DNA of 64,000 bases from Prosthecobacter sp. (lineage in GTDB: Bacteria > Verrucomicrobiota > Verrucomicrobiia > Verrucomicrobiales > Verrucomicrobiaceae): the NCBI GenBank assembly GCA_021733925.1, contig JAIPJY010000008.1, positions 62,001-126,000 of the forward strand, written 5' to 3'. Numbering within the stretch: the stretch's first letter is position 1; each line of letters starts with the position of its first letter. A program made the position numbers and the translations under genes. Below are positions 63,501 to 64,000 of this stretch, one piece after another. Below the pieces are notes generated by a model. The model did not search any database. It saw only the letters and a list, made by a program, of their open reading frames with translations, and had not been told where the DNA came from.

Positions 63501-64000
63501 AAATTCAGATCTTCCGCGCCAATAAACAGCGGGTAGTTGCCGTTCAGCACATTGGCATTTGCAATGGTGAGCGTACCACCACCTGAGCCAAGACGAAACG
63601 CCTGGATGCCGCCGGTCTTGTTGCGACCTGTGGTACTGAGCGTTGTTCCTGTAAAAGTCCCATTGCCTGTGTCTGCGCCAAACCAGACCTGTACGTCCGG
63701 AGCCACGGCGTTGATCAGACCTGGAAGATCCGCCTGAAAGTCATTGTTGCCGCTGATCTGGACGGCCACACGATTCTGTCGGCTGTTATCCGCCTGCTGG
63801 TTGGCAATAACGATGCTGTTAGGCCCGGTCTGCACAATGCCGCCGCTCAGGGTCAGGCTGCTGAAAGTGATGTCCTTGCCCGTGCCATATCCCGCCCCAA
63901 AGGCGATGGCGGCGGGCGTGTTGTCATCACCATTCTGCAAGGCGATCATCTGGTTGGAACCGACGTTTGCAGGACCGTCCAGTTTCAAACGCGACCCCTG
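39512..64000 (-). CDS. Giant autotransporter-type beta-strand-repeat surface protein with PEP-CTERM anchor, N-terminus off window
   Basis: An uninterrupted frame of at least 8,158 codons, still open at the right edge: the apparent TTG start at 63988 is internal, and codons upstream of it continue in frame. Almost the whole length is Gly/Thr/Asn/Ser-rich beta-helix sequence with many copies of the autotransporter-associated strand motif, for example KTGAGTLTLTGANTYTGATI and QGTLWLSGNNTYAGDTYISN, very few cysteines and no C-terminal barrel. It ends instead in a PEP-CTERM signal, VPEPSRALLLLFGLLGLCLR then RRRSSI, used by exosortase-dependent sorting. So the product is exported and anchored or released by an exosortase, with adhesive or structural use likely. 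Two ~9.3-kb homologous blocks are present. Confidence 0.93.
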   Translation of the reverse strand, partial: QGSRLKLDGPANVGSNQMIALQNGDDNTPAAIAFGAGYGTGKDITFSSLTLSGGIVQTGPNSIVIANQQADNSRQNRVAVQISGNNDFQADLPGLINAVAPDVQVWFGADTGNGTFTGTTLSTTGRNKTGGIQAFRLGSGGGTLTIANANVLNGNYPLFIGAEDLNFRTNIGGVVYIPEAQNYSGSVTIGNSGILHVGSNGALSTTNNVLNLRAGELRVEIADGLYGGTDNQYASRIIDTQGANGVLRTSALSGGGYSVVNFDKFQFPEIGADRALTITNLGTIFTDVHVNTIVMPNATRTVYLSVGVENSYQAGAGMLTVDGVIADQATGVQSLRKSNGGVLILNADNTYDGTTILDQGRLVLTNTGAAGNAGSIINMATNGSRSSGLEFRINGTGPFLFDNAVTTSGGDNASTRIIIVGAAGPGSENQEVQISSLTIGHAGTFTTDGAGSSALWFDGYNGYRTTVNGAVTLNRSIVFRTRGALTTFNGVVSGVVANALEKSEQGTLWLNGNNTYQGSTTISNGYLVAGNDNAFGSATSDITFRGTAFSQILAAGVRTISRNFINTATGSTQTLGGLDAGAKLFSGNINLSARGINLAAVSGGDVTFSGTISGAGAGGINKVGTGTVILNPATGNTFTGGVTVSQGTLVGEAKTGGNPLGTNNAFNVANGTLRLNNNTGGANTTASTAALTINTGNAAFIVDSTGGGGGTTTLSFGSLARSNNATMTLKGITTDIGAAGNEKISFTASPAVPNGTIGTWAVIQGAGADNSGNYATMNSGNVVTATYGGTGDLDLAAGSTQLFDATGGTLTADRSVYAFRSNANIYLGGYTLNLGAANSSTLGQAGIILNNGASIAVGTLNFGTNALNVYVDDAAVSAIIAPLTNFRSNVNNTLSTSNVAAPAVLVKYGPGTLELSGANTFQGNVQVNAGTLSLTAANVIPTFGNLNAVTGSIVTIQPGATVLLNGYNQEFGNLAGTSVVSPALSTAGTLNLGSATLIVGREGSNQTFSGQIIGDASSVLTKVGGGRLILNNWDTAAPNSLGTLDVAQGVVQTWLNDQSWATPTGFASAVTSDTTILLRGGSWEAYINGDQTGNVQNIYLGYNVIVQGGNSTLNTNRWQGGAANKAVVFNNLSLDKQLLLVTGGNAIYPRFDGTITLNANGRIQTDAPLLLAGTITGNYSLEKRGGSNLEIGGDNSAWNGGMVITDGYVLFANRGTDDIRYAGTTFIPSATANAGTGDIVLNRSSALRLNAPSNILSAQGQRVQTFANETVNSLRIDLGTDTALTNYSIRSTTNGSLGLNLSEGHWTTAIDQSKLGNGKWGLNAVTNTYYTAATLGAGVDNVYRFGGYNGATLAITGTGALSGTASVDVGRSSVLAGQNPGYTEGVVRFYGDQTYTGATNIYREADTGSVGSILEITGNSATSAFNVYGRLTLRGDGRVTNDAGDQANVVNLMPGGNLRLDYSMDVNDNFIISRLDNSNLGLGSDENKWSDTEGLLLNGSGLNLINSGGRVNEETVGQITIQGGASIGLERNGTNGQIVLRTSGITRNGQATLALRPTSSAAELGSINLQSAKFFLTGGAPVLTNGIVAPWMYDATSLSFLSYNNDTGFVDAAYTATGSNTAFFTGLNSTSIGWYNAAANTTLSGVANAYAMRITGTSTLTGGGINLWSGGLLTNGTVTLSATTPIYFGDGTTPTEGIIYVADSSLVLNGVVTANNLTYGGPGFLQLTNAANAISGTIQMNGGLLYIDGNGARGTAGEIIMSADYLNNNNGNQMPSLRLRHNSATTSYSGLTVTVAADVARAEIYAERYSGTSTTATVQFQNLNVLGTSGPAGTLLNLYNSNSNMEVLGTTLLGGTSAIAINVNGNTWRLVGAVTSSAAISKWGGGVLRLDGSNDATLSSTITVNAGELRLTAGNVAGTDSQAEGTGSLIMNNGVLRLAAQNTGTTNSTTTFFNSLGQNVTIAGRTTITYDRNGGTPASGSNGATIGAAGLEFITQNSPTIIFSQTSFGDYLRINSELVINDQPFFRTSNPNLVINNIIRGDGTLTKGDSYLITFNNNAANTGWTGGFTALQGYSRVTQSATNFTFGSGPVINGPTSTLSLNSLTNIAGGAVTNFSSGYTTPTVLVISQASLFTTANLNALFPAVNNTSRAGAGGMLAFDSAGTVSTPFDQSAFQDGYWSLGAVLGGATYSGNAGSLLPGAGGVYRISGIATLTLSPSTAGSMLFTGASQVLYGKADAWNASGYNATIAFLGNNLDADYTGGTTIARGRDIGGGWYQGAIRVDGGNPTVSTYRTPLGTGQVDVNGHLRFAGANGGLVNAAGDNYTTIITHAGSRITFDNRTAFVNATAEGRYDDQAALTLNSSNLQIRGTNNINTTSTNLETIGVLNIFGGSAIRLDREGTGFAGLAVSDIVRGTSDGRYGTLTINHNSGLLGANTAAGGVNNTEVVWLTGGGSIPMTNNMVDPWIIDRNADQFLKYDLTNGLQLITQGTSPANYLNPAAATATLDTSVVPLNDGTEILDLGAATGTQTLATNLDVYALRVNRNINGSADGNASQIKVESGGLIFLANSPLISPDLYFGPLGGGEALIFARQSTGQIDGRIFASQVTKFGSGFLNINSDQKQFSGNWVINEGGIQFLTPDSVGNGSNEIILNGSVMDDNDAYQDGGAAILFTELRYNFNSGTPDLFNWGGGKITSWDSNLIRTVTATDRNQLIPDIDLKSTGAAPNPLQPGLIRFQVDGARSTLFTGIVTLFDNYNVNVDATSFGTGSTTGVQFGSINNQGQFDVYKAGDGVLSLGDNSTTFTGNRFWYVDEGAVRVRDNGAFGAAGTTAVISQGGALEIAMAGFSPLATLDQRPGSIERWAVDGARSGTVDMGAGVHLQIFANQTGTQTININGGSIMGYLPSDYDHVGVIHTLGSGVTINLQADSYLGQPFPAGETVIYDMGKQNSIMGGNPNDLALRGSYLQIDGVISGSFGLTKLGQDVILLNGANTYTGATTVKNGILQIGRNNSLNTNSTLVMNGSAGQFDLNGYNQEVASLSGPSGSINNGAFDYNTLTVNQSGDTTYGGTLDGNVILSKTGAGTLTLLAGNSNRGGTIINAGTLALGAAATVSGTNAALTANGGTLDLGGTSQTVGAVTIAGGTIANGSLAGSSYEGQSGTVSADLTGTASMTKTSSGVLRLSGSNSYTGGTNVQEGELDLAGTTQNVGDLVLAGGIISNGTLNATSYDLREGTISATLTGAVPVNKTTGGLVALTGSNSYTGPTNILAGVLVFGSSASLPGFPAPAAVNVSNGAFLSFRAGGSGEWITADIDTAIGAANFSPYGGIGFDVIGSNAFTYGSIISGGKSVLKTGAGTLTLTGANTYTGATIVAEGTLKVGSDDISIFGTGNVIVAGGTLDLNGFDLRLGGLALGGGPAGSTATVNAGNNLLTLGGNITYLADNNPNGATITASVLDCGLSLGGVTRYITVGDSSAASLDLTIDAIIVDGIAPAGIVKLGSGTLALTAANTFTGTVSVNEGVLTISSMANLGAATAVNLAATLQVTGSTALSFDKNILLTGNGTLDVANTAGVTMNGTISGGYGDNFTVTGAGDLTLAVASTITGTTTISGTGSLILGNVDALQFSTLNSSSNVVFSSTAGGVFTLGGLTGSTNMVLQDNAAGAINLQIVGNGTTYTGVLSGTGGLTKLGQNSTINPTKVTNTTFTIGAAQTYTGATTLTGSVSAPVGGGNSANALILDFVNAAAPATNLISSSSPLVFGGISQTNGGTLQLNGKASTANSQTFASTQVDQGSSFIYMNQGTATSLSLALGAITRTAGGTLDIALPAAGTVSGSYSLTNGIIGAWATISAPATAGAGVDWATISGANIVAYTAYTDITSTGTTLASNAANNVRINAGATATTTNLAVGTTDINTLLIKASSTANSTLNIGGGNTLRLGAVGGVLLASGAGNLFIGSPVGAATTTTYVGNTGNTYLTTTTGSITAGGADNTAGELIFTNSIPSASSTQALTINAAIVDNGSGAVSVTYSGWGRKEVNGINTYTGGTVVDLGQVYVRNNVSAFGTGAVTIKDGGQVFAQDTILTNDFYLSSAATTQGAGLGGIRLDYAVASGTITLVNDAQLSTANYGYFTGQITGGGALLKLGYGTTFLTNATNNYTGGTVVTGGTLILRGNGVLGGNVAGNDVFVSGAYSTTGALTLNAPSSIGDNQRITLGLAPLGDLNNAVAIGFGAGYGDGSDIRFLSLESSTGTALGGNNIYLSSFLPGLAGRLAIHLSGDMNFSTDVGAEIAALSPNTQVWLGANTGNGVFTGSAFSATNGALRLGAGGGTITIKNANVLTGNVPLIIGSPDNNARSNLGGIVYLPQAQNYSGSVTVGSGGVLQVGSNAALSTGDNSIYLMGGELRLDLAKGTYGQTDTQYAARNLVVVGGNGVIRTSPLAGGGYSTVQINDIALYDDSRVLTIGTVGTIYTNLLVNNITLNNNTNAVINQYLDVGVDNSFQTGAGMLTVNGVISQTGPAAVNLQKRQGGVLILNSDNTYDGTTNLQQGRLVLGNVGAAGDAGSTINMSTNNDRRSDLEFRMNGTGPFVFNNVINTTLGNDNSTRVIVVGATGPGSENQLVKIPTLIIGHGGTFGLDSGVSSSIYFDGYNGYQLEITDSVVLNRDINLRTRGALVTISGVVSGAAGNDLNKQEQGTLWLSGNNTYAGDTYISNGYLVLGNDNALGTSANAVTFRINNAFSQLLLSGAGRTLARNITNSATGGTQTLGGLDTGAKLFSGNINLSARGMNLAAVSGGDVTFSGTISGASGINKVGTGTVILNPATGNTFTGGVTVSQGTLVGEAKTGGNPFGTNNAFNVANGMLRLNNNTGVANTTASTAALTINTGNAAFVVDNTGGGGTTLGFGSLARSNNATMTLKGITTDIGTAGNEKISFTASPAVLNGTIGTWAVIQGIGTDNSGNYATMSGGNVVTATYGGTGDLDLATGSTQLFDATGGTLTADRSVYAFRSNANIDLGGFTLNVGAANASTLGQAGIILNNGAGIGLGVLNFGTNALNVYVDDAAVSTILAPLTNFRSNVNNTLSTSNVAAPAVLVKYGPGTLELSGANTFQGNVQVNAGTLSLTAANVIPRFGNLNAVTGSIVTIQPGATVLLNGYNQEFGNLAGTSVVSPEQNTAGTLNLGSATLIVGREGSSQTFSGQIIGGASSVLTKVGGGRLILDNWNTAAPNSLGTLDIAQGYVQSWTNDQSWATPTGFASAIPSTTTILLRGGQWEVYAIGDDTGNSQRILVGNNIIHRGGDSQLIVNRPAVGGVAASSKLLTFGTLSLDVQRFLTTGGNTFIPRFDGLTTLTNHARIQTDVQLVLAGGISDGGMGYTINKIGGSDLTISGDNTATWSGGLVLSGGTIFFGNRGADDIIYPGVTFVPSSTANAGTGDIVVTQGFTATGSNLALRLNAPGNVAAGQEVQVFGTEQNWTSRIDIGTDAPLTSYSLRSTTNGSLALGMGDAGLFTQALDESRMGSGKWGISAYGNTFYMADTLGAGVDNVYHFTGTNGATLSFVNDNVLTGTASLEVGRNPLVSGSVTTQNTVAIIRAYGNQDYTGNTTVYRGADFGSIGNYLEITGSIASPNIDIYGRLNLRGQATVTDASGLNNINTVNILPGGVLRLDYTLDVNDQFVVSRLNNSNLAISNKWGDTTGMTLDGATLNMVAASQHYTTEVIGDLTIKGGTGLYLERNSTNGGIVLSTSNIVRSGQSTLAIRLNADEFGLNQFQDQRVYVTDPAWLAANSSNGILNPWMFVAPAATTTALNSSNLAFIAYNDVTGMTYAPWTATGTGAAFVQGLNSTSIAYYNAAGNAALTAVSNAYALRVTGTTTISGSQLNIYSGGLLTNGAVTFSNPLYFGDGTTPVEGIIYSLDNTLVLSGKVTANNLTRSGASTTQFTNTTNAITGNLQINGGTIIGDAPGTFGTANITLHADYLNNNNGSQMPIVAFRTASANGTYNNGVTIAKNVPLARIDTNRSSGTGSGTITISSLTIEGTDTLSGTLLQFINNNSYNLIVAGTTTIGSTGQVGLYVNTGTVELAGTVTSAVGFIKSGDGVLRLDADNLATLTGTVTLDRGEIRLQNIGATVNGYTTGSGDYISNYGTIRLASAVANTVFFSTANQKLYVNGLTLLTLDRNGSTAGVNKYFGTNNGGQKIITSNDPFLIVNGSDALVVEAGLVLNDVLSLRTDTSTYLRDIVEGRGRLVKMGLGYLLMDSNNVPNTFSGGYDSFSGITFLGVANTTLGTGAVRAYAGSYFSMMSTGNLGTTGLTLVATSDSAMTVFGTRVAANFNSITAALAAPGLIQGNGFGILSIDANQTLSADPLMATRDGGVFSNWFLGGGNGNGNLTANSVTPWGVNGNEFRIGGAASTLTVGPATAGSAQFADSISGPSTLLLGAGMNLNAYGVVAINNNGNNTYSGGTLLARTRNTDNSYRGFVLSLQGGNSGTRTPLGTGAVEIFGQVNIEGSLGTAVSATGSNANVWNLHPSTRLRFDFASPYTGTNTDGRWSNTDAILLNGGSLEIIGDNAAPVASSVQYSETVGAVTAALGADISVIRNTGFYAELTLADLTRDLATSGTLTIRHNANLLGVAGAINAERLIVSAWSGGSAPMNNNMIDPWIIDRSEQQFLRYDPTLGFQVINAGNTPNYVDSAATTLDGTVSSLLLDGTGILNATGNPATLGANLDLYALRVSRDINVNTNGNANNIIIRSGGLIQAANTPTINANLYFGANGDGTGEALIHASNNTLQINGKIYASQVTKSGLTFLSIRGDQTQFHGNWVIQDGGIQFLTPDSVGDGTNQIILGGGHMNDNDNYLMSYYSEVRFNFNPGTPDLFTWQTGKITSYDIGRIYMTGMGADRLTQIADIDLRTTNTTPGAGQEGLLVVQVDYGRETTRTGTVTLFDDYQLWVEAGSYGPGATTGLQLGSGTGVGGLNNQGLYDFRKVGDGMLILGDNSSSFTGGRSFTISEGGARVTSNGAFGDNSVNAVISPTGALEIAVSNWAPTANLVQAWGSIERWAVSDARGSGDYTMANGVNLQVFADLTGTRTITLAGGSLMGYMPLDYDEVAIIQTIHSGVTINLSADSYLGQNYPSGISSGQNSLYYDMGKLNTTLNLNPNDLGLRGSYLQIDGNITGNFNLTKTGQDIIKLSGTANTYGSTSVENGILQLGANNVLPLDGTLTTKFVGMFDLNGYNQEVAGLDGDGGSVNNGAFDNNTLTVNQAADTSYGGQLNGNVTLRKKGAGKLSLTAVNSYRGGTVFEGGTLSIAQASSLGYISQTFRADALRFTGGTLEVTDNTTLDATTGVTLDAPGGVIAVAVGKTFTVDSVLAGAGALTLADAGTVKLNAAGSDYSGDTNVISGELFGGMANAFSSKSRQIITGDTLFGTLNLGGFDQFIGSLASTGAVQANASVILGSNVLTVGGDNTFGAVYAGSITGSGVFRVSTNGSQALSTVDNSSQTWTTEIANGQLTVSNNGQLGSGDVTLGIVGVTGTDDRTVLDLQGTTLANNIIVNNTNSSGVSVIQASTAQDSSITGSVTLNRDIFAGAASGQQLGLGGTVSGAGRITVVDSGTVVLNGANSYGTGVVGSAGVAIDGGTVIRSGIIEVGSSSALGAKHVELGDIRTVMATVVDRATTASLTLGGGTFNPTGGAAQSGAFSGVSATVDGNTYGAGDVGKTILVKDEEANPGSNGIYAIVSVSGGTMDLVRNVEFDAPVEMKYGTQFTVTNGTSATKSFFMMEPDVQHCGLPVADPIRFHEEAASNDVALLINTGGLNVANAMDVNATAGTGSVTVGGAASLTTGDSTFSGNMVLQNLQSGATGIETQTVTLTSATNGTGTGITFSGVISEADSANDTLSIEKTGAGTVTLTGANTYHGTTAVTAGTLSLGTGGSIDDTTFIRVDSGATFGTATGGYTTDATVSGSGTVLGNLTIGSNVGDINAVGVLKPGDSTGGLLANAGNQVGTLTVTGNLTLAAGGTRLEMQLGSAFAADANDSIGFATRLGNGSFDSWLTDNSDNHITNWETGAGSHDRLNISGALNLAANGQISITNPDSYSIAHGDVFDLIDWASLSQGSYSFGGTYRDGGSLGDLILPTLGSGLVWNTALFETNGILVVVPEPSRALLLLFGLLGLCLRRRRSSI
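40640..40945 (-). other. Phage-tail-fibre-like module inside the giant protein
   Basis: The encoded segment GKTILVKDEEANPGSNGIYA followed by LVRNVEFDAPVEMKYGTQFT and then VTNGTSATKSFF is unlike the surrounding beta-helix repeats. It matches the order of elements seen in phage tail fibres and large adhesins (R-V-L-V-K-D-Q ... N-G-I-Y ... R-x-x-D-x-D ... E ... G-x-x-V-x-V-x-x-G-T). It lies near the C-terminus, and a Cys (DVQHCG) follows it, rare in this protein. Recognition is from memory of the pattern. Confidence 0.5.
42130..51430 (-). repeat. Super-repeat block 2 of the giant gene (~9.3 kb)
   Basis: It encodes a series in the same order as block 1: AIGFGAGYGDGSDIRFLSL, NYSGSVTVGSGGVLQVGSNA, GGLDTGAKLFSGNINLSARG, NPWMF, LQINGG, DPWIIDRSEQQFLRYD, ISEGGARV, ending SYRGGTVFEGGTLSIAQAS. 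Apart from one near-identical DNA tract, identity to block 1 is moderate, about half to two thirds of residues by eye. Ends are approximate. Confidence 0.8.
48335..49745 (-). repeat. Near-identical tract, copy in block 2
   Basis: This ~1.4 kb aligns to 60868-62290 with only scattered substitutions and a few short in-frame indels (about 95% identical by eye, not computed). The identity falls sharply at both ends, where the rest of the two blocks has diverged. It encodes TQTLGGLDTGAKLFSGNINL through TTDIG, NSGNYATM and VLLNGYNQEFGNLAG. Confidence 0.8.
51431..54690 (-). repeat. Linker of short beta-strand repeats between blocks
   Basis: About 3.3 kb encoding at least eight clear autotransporter-associated strand units, such as TSSGVLRLSGSNSYTGGTNV, TGAGTLTLTGANTYTGATIV and LGSGTLALTAANTFTGTVSV, spaced 60-170 residues. 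It is not part of the duplicated blocks. Its composition matches the C-terminal 2.5 kb of the gene. Confidence 0.65.
60868..62290 (-). repeat. Near-identical tract, copy in block 1
   Basis: The partner of 48335-49745. Differences include ~12 extra bases near 62150 (an added GAG after SGA) and expansion of a glycine-codon run to C10 at 61875-61884, where copy 2 has alternating CCG. Frames of both copies are intact. Confidence 0.8.
61875..61884. repeat. C10 homopolymer in the giant gene
   Basis: Ten consecutive C (G10 on the coding strand) encode part of STGGGGGTTT. A tract of this length can slip during replication and shift the frame of everything downstream, the mechanism of contingency loci. 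The frame in this sequence is in phase. Confidence 0.85.

Larger units (their letters stand above)
54690..64000 (-). repeat. Super-repeat block 1 of the giant gene (~9.3 kb, reaching the edge)
   Basis: The homologous counterpart of block 2, offset about 12.55 kb: AIAFGAGYGTGKDITFSSL, NYSGSVTIGNSGILHVGSNG, GGLDAGAKLFSGNINLSARG, APWMYD, IQMNGG, DPWIIDRNADQFLKYD, VDEGAVRV, ending NSNRGGTIINAGTLALGAAA. Its N-terminal end coincides roughly with the window edge, so whether it extends or more blocks precede it is unseen. Confidence 0.8.

Noticed and set aside
63988-64000. TTG at 63988 as the start of the giant gene
   Set aside because: Codons upstream continue in the same frame to the window edge, the residues after it are mid-beta-helix, and no signal peptide follows.
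42130-64000. CRISPR-like or tandem array because of regular repeats
   Set aside because: The repeats are protein-coding, degenerate and long; no short identical direct repeats with unique spacers are present.

Overview
The window looks like a chromosomal segment of a heterotrophic member of the Verrucomicrobiota, probably the Prosthecobacter/Verrucomicrobium branch. The grounds are two large secreted proteins of the PVC-type CxxCH haem-binding (membrane-bound dehydrogenase) kind, a Tat-exported Gfo/Idh/MocA oxidoreductase, a giant autotransporter-type beta-strand-repeat protein ending in a PEP-CTERM anchor, and frequent GTG starts with weak Shine-Dalgarno sequences. The genus is an inference from gene content; no rRNA or other phylogenetic marker was examined.

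Region 1 (1-2.1 kb, minus strand) is a 2-oxo-acid dehydrogenase operon: E1 alpha, E1 beta (ATGA overlap) and, cut by the left edge, the first 11 codons of what appears to be the lipoyl-bearing E2. Region 2 (2.3-24.1 kb) is mainly housekeeping: hldD (LPS heptose), trpA, dapF and dapA, a lipoprotein overlapping moeA, a Nudix-like protein, an ECF sigma factor with a membrane partner, citramalate synthase (isoleucine), an RluA-type pseudouridine synthase, an RmlD-like reductase, an FAD amine-oxidase-like protein, a three-gene membrane/lipoprotein operon, an FHA protein, purA and rpsU with a good terminator. Repeats interrupt it: two REPIN-like elements with GTAG heads, a four-helix-bundle gene flanked by 40-bp inverted repeats between dapF and dapA, and a 1.4-kb geneless island (5.3-6.7 kb) full of direct and inverted repeats.

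Region 3 (24.1-36.1 kb) holds secreted catabolic or redox genes: a LamG/SGNH-like protein overlapping a PVC-type cytochrome by GTGA, a PPK2 polyphosphate kinase, a second PVC-type cytochrome, a Tat-exported Gfo/Idh/MocA protein and a proline-rich membrane protein. Such sets are typical of polysaccharide users in the PVC group, but no substrate can be named from this sequence.

Region 4 (36.2-39.3 kb, plus strand) is a tightly coupled operon of an NMT1/SsuA-like periplasmic binding protein, a membrane HisKA_3 histidine kinase and a NarL-type response regulator, each overlapping the next by 4 bp. No ABC permease or ATPase gene is present. This suggests that the binding protein feeds a sensor, not a transporter.

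Region 5 (39.5 kb to the right edge, minus strand) is one uninterrupted frame of at least 8,158 codons, open at its 5' end. It is built of autotransporter-associated beta-strand repeats and ends in a PEP-CTERM signal. Two homologous ~9.3-kb blocks recur with a ~12.55-kb period. Inside them a ~1.4-kb stretch is nearly identical at the DNA level while the flanks are diverged, which suggests recent gene conversion. A C10 tract lies in the first block. All sizeable plus-strand open frames across this region are antisense shadows.
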